A stretch of DNA of 64,000 nt, taken from contig CM043967.1 of NCBI GenBank assembly GCA_014529385.2, positions 133,772,682 to 133,836,681 on the forward strand, written 5' to 3'. The notes under the pieces are model-generated. The model worked only from the letters and a program-made list of their open reading frames with translations, did not search any database and was not told the origin of the DNA. Positions 43,825 through 54,462 of this stretch are shown piece after piece. The position numbers were made by a program, and so were the translations under genes. The first letter of the stretch is position 1. Every line of letters starts with the position of its first letter. This stretch comes from Adiantum capillus-veneris. Taxonomy: Eukaryota > Streptophyta > Polypodiopsida > Polypodiales > Pteridaceae.

Positions 43825-44114
43825 CCCTACATTGTGGGAGTTCGAATGGAAACAAAGGTAATGGACGATGGTTCAGCATATGCTAGGATACGCAGCAAAG
43901 ATGGTAAATGAGCTGTCCAATTTCTCACAGTTTGTGTAAACCATGAAAGAAATCGTGACAACCTCATAGAACATCCTCTACCAAAGGTAAGCAAAGAGTT
44001 TCATGATCATACAGAAATGATGGGTTTTGGCCAACTACCATTGTAAAGCGGGATTGCAGTGGTACAGAAAGAAAAAGGGTCTCGCCTCATCCAAAAATAG
44101 GTGAAACTTTCTCA

Positions 44115-45545
44115 ATGAGCTCCTTGGTAACAAGGAATGGATCAGTATGTTTTACAAAACTTGAAGATTTGAAGAGATGTGAGAGGCAATATGTGCATAA
44201 TGTACAAATAGGCATGAAAAAGAGTGGGTTGCTAAAGCCTACTGAAAATGTTTTGGGTTTGTGTGAACAAGTTTCTTTTGTAGATACTATGTGTGAGCTT
44301 GATGCTATAATGGGGTCTAGTTTTCATCTTGAAAATGAAGTTGTGGAAGTTTGCTCTATGGAAATGTATCAAGTAATAGAAGCCTTTAAAGAAAACCAAA
44401 CAGTTGGCCCAGAAGTCCATGTTGAAACTAAATACAAGAGTGTAGCAAAGAAGGTAAAACCAGTAGCTTCACCCTTACCACCCAACATTAGAGAAAAGAT
44501 TGAGCAGGCTTCTTTACAACCAAGTTTGAGGAATCCTAAAAATATTGGGCATACCTTCTCAAAGGAGTCTTTCCAAGAGTTGCAGATTGGTCGCGAGGAG
44601 TTTCTAACACAAGAGGAGACAAAGTGCTTCAAAGAAATGCTTTCAAAGCATGGTAAGGCTTTTTCATTTGAGCCACATGTGATAGGATGTGTTGATCCTT
44701 CTATTGTAGCTCCTATGGTAATTTTCACAATACCTCATGTGCTTTGGAATCTACGGCCTATTCCAGTTCCAAAGGCTCATGTACCAAAGTTAGTAGAGCT
44801 ACTGAATGAGAAAATCAAAATGGGAATCTTGGAGCCTTCTTGTGCTCCATACTCAAACAAGTGGTTCACAGTTCCAAAGAAGAATGGTTCTCTACGCTTC
44901 ATCCAAGATACGCAACCAGTAAATAAGGTGACAACTATAAATGTAGGTACAAGTCCAAATGTGGATGAGTTTGCAGAGGCGTTTGCAGGGAGGGAAATCT
45001 ACTCAATGGGGGATCTCTACTCAGGGTATGATCAATTTCAGCTTGCAATCGAAAGCAGAGACTTGACAACCATGAGGACACCTTTGGGTTTGGTAAGGAT
45101 GTGTACCTTGCCACAGGGAGCAACCAACTCGGTTGCACATATGATGAATGGGATGAATAAGGTCTTACATGACTTTATTCCTCAAATCACAATGCCTTTC
45201 ATTGATGATTTGCCTATCAAAGGATGTGAAGAAAGTGACAAAGATGAAGCTTTGGATCTCAAGGGATGTCACAGGTTTGTGGTAGATCACATAAATGATT
45301 GTGATAAAATTTTTTCTAGGTTGGAAGAAGTGAATCTTACATTGTCAGGGAAAAAGTATATGTTTGGTGTCAAAGAAGTGCTCATTGTGGGGCACATGTG
45401 TGGGCCATATGGTAGGAAACCTTGTCCATCAAAGGTAAATGCCATCCAAAGAATGAAAGAAACATGCACTAGCATCACTGAGGTTAGAAGGTTTCTGGGA
45501 GCATGTGTATGTTATTTGGATTCCACATTATGCACATGTAGATGA
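44115..45545 (+). pseudogene. Gypsy-2 reverse transcriptase
   Basis: Linker, then RT: IPVPKAHVPKLVELLNEKIK, WFTVPKKNGSLRFIQDTQPV, IYSMGDLYSGYDQFQLAIES, TMRTPLGLVRMCTLPQGATN, and MPFIDDLPIKG at the catalytic position (Phe-Ile-Asp-Asp, 45190-45225). Thumb with YMFGVKEVLIVGHMCG. A shift near 45510 sends the continuation to the next frame. Sequence is unlike the Tat-type RTs of Gypsy-1 and Gypsy-4. Confidence 0.86.
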
Positions 45546-46230
45546 TCCTCTTTATTGGCTGCTTAGAAAGAATCAGAAGTTTAAATGGACAGAAGCACAT
45601 GTAAAATCCATGAAAAAGCTAAAGGAGTTTCTCTAGTCAGCAACAACTTTGAGAAAGGTAGACTATGAGTGTCAAAGGCTAGTAATTGTGATAGTAGACA
45701 CCAGTCCTACAGGGATTGGATGGGAAATAGGGCAAGATGACAAAGAAGGACATAGGTATGTGGTAAGATTTGGAGCAAAGGTACTAAGTGCTCGCTAAAG
45801 AAACTATCCACAGATAAAGAGAGAGTTATGGGGTATGGTTACAGCCTTGAAAAGTGGGAAAGAGTACCTTATTGGTGCATGTGTGGCTGTAGAAACAGAT
45901 TGTCTACCACTTGTTGGGATGATTACAAGCTGCTCAACGCCAGACATTTCTATGTTGTGGTGGATTGCCTACATTAAGTCCTTAAATCCTAAGTTTAAGC
46001 ACATTGCAGGTAAAGATAATACAGTGGCAGATATGCTATCAAGGGCAAGGTATGAAGATGAGTCACAAATGATTGATGAGGGAGATGATGTAGGTACAAA
46101 GTTCTTTTCTATCTCTCATGTCAAAGGTAACAATGTCTGCATGACTAATTCACTTGAATTGTTCTTGAAAGATCTTTATGAAGGTGATTGGATTTCTATT
46201 GGAAGCTACTTGAGTACTCTAACAAAATAG
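45546..46230 (+). pseudogene. Gypsy-2 RNase H
   Basis: IVDTSPTGIGWEIGQDDKEG (about 45690-45750), VRFGAKVLSAR, a TAA at 45796-45798, then YPQIKRELWGMVTALKSG, ETDCLPLVGM, and HIAGKDNTVADMLSR (46000-46047). Ends at TAG 46228-46230. Confidence 0.84.
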
Positions 46231-47629
46231 GATGATTGGTCTGAACAAGAATTCAAGAGGATACACAGGAAAGCATACGGGTACTTTTTGAGGGATGGTT
46301 ACTTGTGGAAGCATCCTAAACAAAAGGGTGCTACACCACAACGGGTTATATGTAAAAAAGAGACTCAAGTAAAGATCATGCAAGAGTTTCATGAGAGTCT
46401 ATGGGCTGGACACAGGGGTGTGTGGGCAACCTTCTCCAAGTTGAAAGAAAAATACTGGTGGAAGGGTATGTATAAAGATGTATCTGAGTTTGTAGAGTCA
46501 TCTATAACCTGTCAAATGTAAAATACTGGTAGAAGGGTATGTATAAAGATGTATCTGAGTTTGTAGAGTCATCTATAACCTGTCAAATGTCCGACATCGT
46601 GATGGATTTCACCCTACATATCCACTAGCCATGCACTATAAATGGGTTGTGGATCTAGTCACAATGCCTTTAGGACTCTGGCAGATGAGATACTTGGTTC
46701 TTGCACGAGAAGACCTAACTAATCAGGTTGAAGGAAGAGCATTAAGAGCTAAAACCATAGAAGCTATGTGCAAATTCCTTCTTGATGAGGTGATTTGCCG
46801 TTATGGTTGTGTGGGAAAAATCACTGCAGATAGAGGTGAACTGGATACCGAAGAAGCAAGGGAGTTCTTTTCTAGATTAGGAATCAAGCTTTCTCTTACT
46901 ACAGCTTACAACCCTGAAGGCAATGGAAAGAGTGAAAGAGGGCATCCTCCTATCATCAAAGCTTTGGCCAAGGCTTGTGAAGGAAGAGTTGGTGAGTGGC
47001 CAAAACTGTTACCATATGCTTTATGGGCTGATCGTACAACACATAGCTCAGTAACTGGATACATGCCTGCGGAGCTAATGTATGGTCAAAAGCTAGTGAT
47101 GCCGATTGAAGATACAATTCCCACATGGAATGTACTACCTTGGCAAGAGGGGCTTAGCAGGGAATATCTCCTTGCACTGCGTATAAGGCAGATAGAGAGA
47201 AGATGTGGAGACATTGAAGCTGCAAAAGAACGACTCAAAAATGCAAGGTTGGAAAACAAGGACTACTTTGATAAGCGACATCGACTCAGGAGCAAAGCAA
47301 TTGACAAAGGTGACTGGGTTTTAGTGTATGATAGTAGCCTTGATAACCAACACACAATCATGCGCAAGTTCTCAAAAAGATGGTTTGGACCGTATGTTGT
47401 AAAGCATGTGCATGAAAATGCTACTTACAACTTGTCTGAACTAGATGGTACAGAAGTAAAGATTCCCATTGCAGGAAAAAGGATTAAAATGTTTAAGAGA
47501 AGAGGAGACAATGATCTAGAAGATGTTGATGAGGAAGAAGAGCAAAACACGGGTGAAGATCAAAGTGAACATGAAGCTCTGGAATCATCCAGTGAAGAAG
47601 AAATCAAGGAAGATGTACAAGAGGTCTGA
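46231..47629 (+). pseudogene. Gypsy-2 integrase
   Basis: Finger region: HESLWAGHRGVWATFSKLKE, YWWKGMYKDVSEFVESSITC. A 70-bp tandem duplication (46450-46519, 46520-46589) repeats the second finger half and breaks the frame. Core from 46631: KWVVDLVTMPLG (Asp), KITADRGELD (Asp), EGNGKSERGH (Glu). C-terminus: DKGDWVLVYDSSLDNQ, FGPYVVKHVHENATYNL, then an acidic tail. Stop 47627-47629. Confidence 0.86.
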
Positions 47630-47687
47630 TCTTACAAAGAGACAATGTGGCACATACCGGGGGATGTGCAGGTTTAGAGGGGATGGA

Positions 47688-49859
47688 TGTCGTGCTGTGG
47701 CACGTATATAGTGGGAACGGGCATTAAACGATTTATCTTGTGAATTTTTGATGCATAAGTATACTTCATATAATACTCATATGCATAAATAAAAGCTTTC
47801 TATCATACCTTAGTATTACCTTTGAAGTAATATAAATGTACATTACTATTAGAAAGTACTGCAAGAGAAGTATCAATGATTGTGCCTCTTTTTGTCTAGG
47901 GGAAAAACATTTGTATATTTCTTCTAATATCTTAGCTATACCCTACCATATATAAATTATTTTCTTCTTTTCACATTTATTTAATAATATAACTTTTCAA
48001 TAATGCATACCTTCTTGGATACATACAAGAGGGAAGGGCCTACTAGAAGACTTTATGAAAAGGAAGATCCAAAGCTTCTTGGACCATCCCAATTTAAAAA
48101 TCCCGACCTAGGGCGTGGAGAAAAGGCCAAAACAAAGTCAAGCTCTTTTAGTAGGTCAATTTTTCCTTTTGAAGCATGTCAATCCGAGTTACAGGTAAAA
48201 AGTAACAGGGAAACCAGTGAAAAAACCTCTCACAACTACACTGCAAGAAGAGATGGTAAACAGGTGAATCAAGTGAAAAGAGATAATCTTGGTCTTTTTC
48301 CATAAAATAAGATATTTTGAGGATAAAAGACACAAGCATGTGAATGTGACTCCTCAAAGATGCCTTGAAGGACAAGACACACAAGTTGGGAACCCCTGCT
48401 TGAGCGACACAGAAGATGCCTAGGTGGGGCCCACATACATCATGCACCCACATGGAGCCTCAACGACCAAAAATACTGAATTTCATGATATTTTGAGTCC
48501 TAATATTGCCCATTTTAAGAAATATCCAAAGAACATTTGATTTGGGCTAACTCTTTAGCCTAATTAAGTGATTATGTAAAACATGGCTCCCTCACCTATA
48601 AAAAGGGCAACCTTCTCTTCATTGGGGGTAAGTTATGAGTGAGTGAGAATAGCTCAATTCCATAGTGACACACTCATATTAGTCCCACACTTTTTCTTGA
48701 AGAAAGGCTGAAGTCTTGCCTCATCTTTTCTCTCCATTAAGGTGGTGGCGATTGCTCTCATGTAAGATATATGTTGCTAGTTTTTCTTTCATTTGCATAT
48801 CTAGTCCAATACTTGTCTTTAACTCTTTCTCTATCTCTCATTATTTATCTTTAATACCACCACCACACTTAGATCTATCTCTAATTCTATCTTTACTCCT
48901 CCTTTCATCTCTCTTGTTGTGTCCTAATTGTTTCATTGGAAGGTATTCAAGCAGCAATCTTGCCAATGTAACGGGCACAACCTTCTTGTGGGAAACAATT
49001 ATGTGCACAAGGTTAGTAACCATATCTTCATCTTTCACAAGCACCTCTCTCTCTTAAGGTTATCATTCTCTTCCACAAACTCTAGAATCTCCTTGCTACA
49101 GGTACTTCTCTCCCCGTAGTATCCTTATTGCCTAAGGGCAACAATAGGGCTTGGGAGAGCAACTCTCTTCTTCTTCTCCTTTCACTTCTTTCACACCTTT
49201 ATCTTTGAACATACTAAGTATATCATTGATGAATAACCATAATCCACATAGAGGTAATTTCTTTCAATTCCATTCAGTGCAATCTATTAGGGTCAACGTT
49301 TGGATTAGTCGAAAGATTCACTTTCAGCAACGCATAGTGTTTCTATTTGGTCCTGAAAGGCTCAACAAAATAATTCTCTGACCAGATCCCATCATACTAC
49401 CTATTATTGACTATGACTTCTCTTTTGATGTGAATGTGGTTATTTTAATATGAATCAAGAGGATTTGTACTCACAACTAATCCCAATCGCTAGACAAAAC
49501 ATATACATTATAGTAAGCCCAAAGCCACAGTTCCAAAGAGCAATCCACAGCTTATTTAGACAACAAAGATTAAATATCATTAACTCATCCATTAGCCCTT
49601 TTATCCTACCGATGATACGATATGATCGTAATCTCGATGTTTTCATTTTTGTTTTGTTGTGACTATCTTTCATGAGTTCTCTCCATCACGTGTGTGTTTG
49701 TAAGGAAAAGTGAGTGGCTTCTTTGGCTACATTTCTTCTTTAGCTCTAGAAGCTATGATATCTATATCTTAGCTCTTTCTCATAACCCTTGAGCTTCCTC
49801 ACAAACTCTCAAAGCAAGAGGCCTTGTGCCTTCCTGGAAAGACCGACTACTTGTTGACA
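47688..49859 (+). repeat. Gypsy-2 3' LTR
   Basis: Partner of 39446-41615. Carries TATA at 48595-48605, leader ORF 1 from 49229 (stopped at 49379-49381) and intact leader ORF 2 at 49450-49662. Confidence 0.93.
49450..49662 (+). CDS. Gypsy-2 leader small protein 2, 3' LTR copy
   Basis: MNQEDLYSQLIPIARQNIYI ... LFRQQRLNII ... FILPMIRYDRNLDVFIF; 70 codons. Ends four codons earlier than the 5' LTR copy because of a late TGA. Same ATATGA junction with ORF 1. Confidence 0.62.
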   Translation: MNQEDLYSQLIPIARQNIYIIVSPKPQFQRAIHSLFRQQRLNIINSSISPFILPMIRYDRNLDVFIFVLL

Positions 49860-50218
49860 ACATGCTCTATTATACAATGGCGTATCGGCTTCACTTTTCA
49901 TATCATCATAGATAAGCCTTTCTCGATCCATGGTCGATTGCTCCCTGTTGGCCAGCGTCAGAGTCCGAAGAGTTATAATTGGCAAAAACACGATCTATAA
50001 TAGATGGATCGAACTCGCAAAATTTGCGAACGTGCTGCAAAGAAACGTGTCTTGTCCGTCACATAGCATGCTTGCATTGATTACAAGGACATAAGATCCT
50101 CGTTGAGAGATAGGTGTTTCGGTTGGACGGCCCCACATCCTCGTCACTACTGATAATGAGGGTAAAAATCTTATAATCTAGACATCAAATTTAATCTTCT
50201 ATTGACATTATTCGTCTT

Positions 50219-50278
<60 letters not shown>

Positions 50279-50300
50279 GTTCACACTGTAAACTACCTCA
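49860..50300 (-). pseudogene. CACTA TNP2-type transposase, N-terminal part
   Basis: Minus strand. HVRKFCEFDPSIIDRVFANY and NSSDSDAGQ lie in one frame (49940-50045), then RERLIYDDMKSEADTPLYNR continues in another (49863-49930), so a shift has occurred. The PLYNRAC segment matches the conserved PLYPGC of TNP2 proteins. It runs into Gypsy-2 and continues on the other side at 39441 with SRLKALLLLN. 50222-50274 is a (CT)n tract. Confidence 0.7.
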
Positions 50301-50832
50301 CATTCTCTAGTCATGTCCAATCCCCGCACACCTCGGTCTAGAGGTGCACGGAGATCAGAACCATCGGGTTATAATCTCGTCTTTATTGGTCAATACCTAT
50401 ATTTGTGGGTACAAGAAATTTACACACCCACGTCTACATGATAGTGCATGTAGTGGACAAAACCCCTTTGCCTCTTCTCTAGCTGTAGCATTTCACAGCA
50501 TCTTAACATCTTTTCACAATAGATCTTTTTACCGTTTGTCTAAGTACTCTAATTTTTTTACCGTAATCTCGAAGTTAGACTCTAATATAAAAACTCAATC
50601 CAAAATCTTATCTTAAATATAACCTAATTGAACATGTGGTGATTCGCTCCATTGAAGGGTAAAAGACATACCAATGGGGCTACTAGCTGTGTAGATGTGT
50701 ATGGGCCTCCCATATACAAATACTTCAGTGCAAGAGTTTAATACTCTCACCTCTTCACCCCATCGATCCATGACGCAGGTGATGGGACAAAATCCTCCTC
50801 GAAGCTGGCCCAGCCGCCACTGCCTAGGTGAT
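50301..50832. other. CACTA interior without recognised gene
   Basis: Probable upstream/5' region of TNP2. No coding potential I can support. Confidence 0.45.
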
Positions 50833-51066
50833 GGGATAATCCTGTCTTGATGCAAACTCTTGCTGCGTCACTTTGCTGCCACCGCCTATCTAGATTGGTC
50901 GTCCTCTCCTCCCTGATACCCCTCCACTCCTCTCCTCATGTAGTCGCGCATGCCTCTCCTCATCCAAGCATCGTCTCTGGTATCAGGGAGGAGAGGACGA
51001 CCAATCGAGAAAGGTGGTGGCAGCAAAGTGACCTAGCAAGAGTTTGCATCAAGACGAGATTATCCC
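50833..51066. repeat. Long inverted repeat (88-bp arms, 58-bp loop)
   Basis: Arm 50833-50920 (GGGATAATCCTGTCTTGATG ... CTCCCTGATACC) is the reverse complement, at about 85%, of 50979-51066 (GGTATCAGGGAGGAGAGGAC ... GATTATCCCC). A transcript would fold into a long hairpin. Confidence 0.85.
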
Positions 51067-51419
51067 CGATGCAGCGTCGCAATAAGATAATCCTTAGAGG
51101 CTTTATCCTGATCCCTTCAAGAGACCATGACAGACTACAGTGTTGCAAAAAAACTGTTTACATAACTGTTGTATGCGGCCCATCACTTGCTTCCCCTCCG
51201 GGGTCATAATGGTCTCATCGGAGATACGATTGATGAGGTAGGCGTATCACTTTGGCATGTCCCTCCCGTGAACTATAGCAACCCTGTTCGATGAGTGCTC
51301 ATCATCCAGGCCTCTAGGTGACCCCGATGCAGTGTTCGAGTCACTCCTAAGCATCTCTGACGCAGTGGCCGAGACACCGGCCACTCTCAAACACGTAGGC
51401 AGCATAATCCTTCGGTGTA
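51067..51419. other. CACTA interior without recognised gene
   Basis: Contains a GATGCAGTG-type motif repeated loosely (51068, 51328, 51362). No gene seen. Confidence 0.45.
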
Positions 51420-51842
51420 CTCAAATAAACCTAAATCTAATCTAATCTAATCTAACTTAATAAACCTAAATTTAATCTAACGTAAATCTAAATCTAGCCT
51501 TATCTTAAACGATAAAAAGAGAAAAATGGTATAACCTTTCTATCACCCAAGTGTGGTAGATTGGTTATGCCATTTCCCTCTTCAATAACAGGTAAATAAC
51601 GTAAATAAACCTAAATCTATTCTAATATAACGTAAATCTAAATCTAACGTAAATAAATGTAAATAAACCTAAATCTAATCTAATATAACGTAAATCTAAA
51701 TCTAACGTAAATAAACCTAAATAAACCTAAATCTAATATAATATAACGTAAATCTAAATCTAACGTAAATAAACCTAAATCTAATATAATTTAACTTAAA
51801 TAAATCTAAATTTAATTTAACGTAAGTCTACATCTAACCTAA
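51420..51842. repeat. AT-rich tandem array (AAATAAACCTAAATCTAA type)
   Basis: Irregular tandem repeats of CTAAATCTAATCTAATATAACGTAAAT. An 80-bp piece of the tRNA-like repeat interrupts it at 51513-51592. Superficially telomere-like but not CCCTAAA. Confidence 0.8.
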
Positions 51843-51922
51843 TCTTTAACGTCTTTTGGGATAGTTTTCTACTACATTAAAACTCTCTTCTTCTCGTGTG
51901 TGTGTGTGGGTGTGTGTGTGCC

Positions 51923-52290
51923 AATAAAAAGAGAAAAATGGTATAACTTTTCTATCACCCAAGTGTGGTAGATTGGTTATGCCATTTCCCTCTTGAATAA
52001 CAGGTCTTGAGTTCAACTCCTTGCCGGCTAGATCTTTAGGTCTCTTTAATTAGTGTCCTACGACGTTGAATTAAACTCTCTTCTTCTTGTGTGTGTGTGT
52101 GTGTGGGTGTGTGTGCACACTAATAAAAGGAGAAAAATGGTATAACTTATCTATCACCGAAGTGTGATAGATTGGTTATGCCATTCTCCTCATGAATAAC
52201 AGGTCTTGAGTTCAACTCCTGTCGACTAGATCTTTACGGTCTCTTGGGATAGTTTCCTACGATGTTAAGACTCTCTTCTTCTTCTTATTC
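51923..52290 (+). repeat. tRNA-related (SINE-like) tandem repeats
   Basis: Two units of about 200 bp (from 51923 and 52121), plus a truncated one at 51513-51592. Each has an A-box-like TGGTAGATTGG (51966-51976; TGATAGATTGG at 52165-52175) and a B-box-like GAGTTCAACTCC (52009-52020; 52208-52219), 32 nt apart, as in tRNA-derived SINE heads. The units are joined by TG-rich tails. Confidence 0.5.
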
Positions 52291-52291
52291 T

Positions 52292-52340
<49 letters not shown>

Positions 52341-52495
52341 CTCTTTTCCTCTCTCAATGTGTGTGTGCATTCTTTGTTTATGCATGTGTTTGTGCGTTTT
52401 TGGTTTATGCATGCTCTCTCTCTCTTTTCCTCTCTCAATGTGTGTGTGCATTCTTTGTTTATCCATGTGTGTGTGTGTTTTTTGTTTATGCATGT

Positions 52496-52546
<51 letters not shown>

Positions 52547-52561
52547 AACACAATATGTCTC

Positions 52562-52599
<38 letters not shown>

Positions 52600-52735
52600 G
52601 GGGAGAGAGAAAGAGGGGAAGGGAACATGAGAGTGAGGAGAGGGAAGGAGCATACCTGGCTCTCCTTCCTCTTGTCGTGTGTGTGTGTGTGGAGAAGAAA
52701 GAGAGAGAGAGAGAGAGAGGGAGAGTGCACGTTAC
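52286..52735. repeat. CT/TG/GA microsatellites with 82-bp tandem repeat
   Basis: (CT)n at 52290-52342 and 52499-52542, GA runs at 52580-52620 and 52700-52722. A unit with CTCTCAATGTGTGTGTGCATTC occurs twice (52352, 52433). Frames are repeat artefacts. Confidence 0.8.
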
Positions 52736-52799
52736 CTTGATTGCTTGAGCGCGCCCCGAAAACTAAGATCTGAGATCTGAGTTTTTGGACGCTCTCGGT

Positions 52800-52950
52800 T
52801 ATTATTTTTAGCCCTGACGGCATCGCTATAGGCGTCGCTAAGTTACTAACTTAGCGATGCTCATAGTGACACCTATAGCGACGTCGTGGTTTTTCACATT
52901 TGAGCGTCGCACTGCGAGCATCGCTAATGTTAAGTACCTCTTGTAGTGTA
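52800..52950. repeat. CACTA right subterminal repeats and terminal inverted repeat
   Basis: GCATCGCTATAGGCGTCGCTA, CTTAGCGATG, CCTATAGCGACG, GAGCGTCGCA, then ACCTCTTGTAGTG at the end (52938-52950), the reverse complement of 34344-34356. Confidence 0.9.
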
Positions 52951-52953
52951 ACA

Positions 52954-53386
52954 AAGATGGATGGGACAGATTTCTGTATAGCCGAATATCCTCTTTTTCT
53001 TACACCAAGTGAATCAAGTGTGCCTTGTATCTCTTTTGCAGGCATTGAGTTCTCTGAAATAAAGCGGTCCACTACATTTTGCTGTAGGACCTTAAACTTC
53101 TTGTCATGTACTATATCTGTTGCAAGGCTTCTACTTATAAGTGGCTTCAATCTCTTTCCTATATTGGCTTTGGGGTCAATGTTTTCCTTGTGAAGATAGA
53201 TTGAATCTCTACATGAAGACAATGCATAAGTAAATAACAAAAAATTTACTTAACTAACACTATTTAGACACATGAAAACAATGCATAACTAGAAAAACAA
53301 AAAATTTACTTAACTAAGACTATTTAGTCAACGAAGAAGCATCACCTTAATGCTTGGGTTCTTTTCTTGAGACCTCCAGATGCAAC
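52954..53386 (-). pseudogene. Unrecognised (transposase-like) gene, 5' portion
   Basis: Exon at 53346-53386 (VASGGLKKRTQAL), intron 53209-53345 (GTGATG...CATGTAG; it contains two ~59-bp tandem repeats), exon 53208-52954: DSIYLHKENIDPKANIGKRL, VLQQNVVDRFISENSMPAK, SAIQKSVPSIFV. It continues at 34340 as KKGIKSKLLPSAS once the CACTA element and one TAA are removed. Upstream is cut off by the Gypsy-3 LTR (53393). See 32543-34340 for the rest. Confidence 0.55.
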
Positions 53387-53392
53387 CTGCAA

Positions 53393-54432
53393 TGTAATAG
53401 GACCAATTTTTGAAGTTCTTAAAGTCGAAAAGAATATAGTAGGGCATATCTTTCGTTTAGCACGATTTGAAAGATTGTTGCATAGTCTATTAAATAGAGT
53501 TTATATGAATGAGTTTGAGATATTAAGAGAAAACATATATTATTTTTTTAAATAATACACTAGAGACGTATTTGATAAAGATTAATGAATAACGGATAGT
53601 CTTTCTATGAACAATAAAATTGAGATTTTTATTAACATCAGTATTTTATATTTATGTGTTTTAGCTTAAAATGCATGGGTAGGCTGCAAATAAGTTGAGA
53701 AAGTAGTGGAGACCCAAAAATAGAGGTTTTATGAGTCGCGACCTAAAAGTTGCGTTTTCAACCAAAGAAAGACGTTTTTTGCAATTCTATCCATGTAGTC
53801 TTGTAGACCAGACCTATTCCCATCGTTTTGAGTATCTGGATTGCTCTGTTCTAAGTTCGTTTGTAGAAGTTATGATAAAAACAAATAGAAAGCAGCAACT
53901 GTGTAGTATACATAGGGACATACAAACATATAACATCATACAGCTCTCTCTGCTATCAACCAAGAAGTGGATTCGTTTCTTCATGGTAGACTATTACAAT
54001 TGAAATTATGAAGGTATACTTGGTGCGAAAATCGAGTTCATTGAACGCCTAAAAAGCGGCTATTTTGAGAAGTCGGAGCTTTTCGGGAAAAAGAAGAATA
54101 AAAGCACGACGAGTGGTGCGTTTGGGGATCATTCACAGATCTTCTCTTCTGCGAGTGTGAGTTCGAGGGTGAGTGCAAGTGAGACGCTGCATGCAAGCGA
54201 AATGAAGCTCGGGGGTGATCGGGAGGTTCGAGCTCCGTACAATGGAGTGCGCCCATATTCAATTGCTCCTCTGTTGTATCAAAAGGCTGCAAAGATTCAT
54301 CAATACAAAGATCTCTTTCTCTAGCTTTTCAATTGCTCCTCTGTTGTATCAAAAGGCTGCAAAGATTCATCAATACAAAGATCTCTTTCTCTAGCTTTTC
54401 TTGTCTATCTCTATTATTCTGTTCCTGTGACA
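53393..54432 (+). repeat. Gypsy-3 5' LTR
   Basis: TGTAATAGGACC ... GTTCCTGTGACA. A 71-bp tandem duplication (54259-54329, 54330-54400) lies near its end. Only the outer parts align with the solo LTR; the middle (53430-54000) is diverged. Confidence 0.8.
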
Positions 54433-54462
54433 ATTGGTATCAGAGCAAGCGGTTGATTCTGG

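Larger units (their letters stand above)
39446..49859 (+). mobile_element. Gypsy-2: complete Ty3/Gypsy retrotransposon with 2.17-kb LTRs
   Basis: LTRs 39446-41615 and 47688-49859 (TGTCGTGC...TTGACA), about 97% identical by eye. The flanking bases ACGT (39442-39445) and ACAT (49860-49863) form a 4-bp near-duplication. Candidate primer site TGGTGAAACCGACG at 41622; polypurine tract TTTAGAGGGGATGGA before 47688. Order gag, protease, RT, RNase H, integrase. Each LTR encodes two overlapping small proteins downstream of its TATA box. Several nonsense codons. It splits the TNP2 gene, whose frame reads on if 4 bp of duplication are removed. Confidence 0.93.
34344..52950 (-). mobile_element. CACTA (En/Spm-type) DNA transposon, 18.6 kb, with nested Gypsy-2
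   Basis: Terminal inverted repeat CACTACAAGAGGT (13 bp, exact) at both ends, TAA duplications, and subterminal arrays of GCGACG-type repeats. It holds minus-strand TNP2-type and TNPA-like transposase remains, two captured HMA exons, and a 10.4-kb Gypsy element. Without Gypsy-2 it would be about 8.2 kb. It has inserted in a coding exon; removing it with one TAA restores the exon reading frame exactly, so the insertion is younger than the last selection on, or decay of, that stretch. Confidence 0.93.

Noticed and set aside
48003-48305. 100-codon frame in U3 of the Gypsy-2 3' LTR
   Set aside because: The same frame is broken in the 5' LTR and lies upstream of the TATA box, so it would not be on the element RNA start; no domain.
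51420-51842. Interstitial telomere repeat
   Set aside because: Units are CCTAAATCTAA and not runs of CCCTAAA; no regular 7-bp period.
52009-52020. A functional tRNA gene
   Set aside because: Only box-like motifs are present; no clear acceptor stem or anticodon loop.
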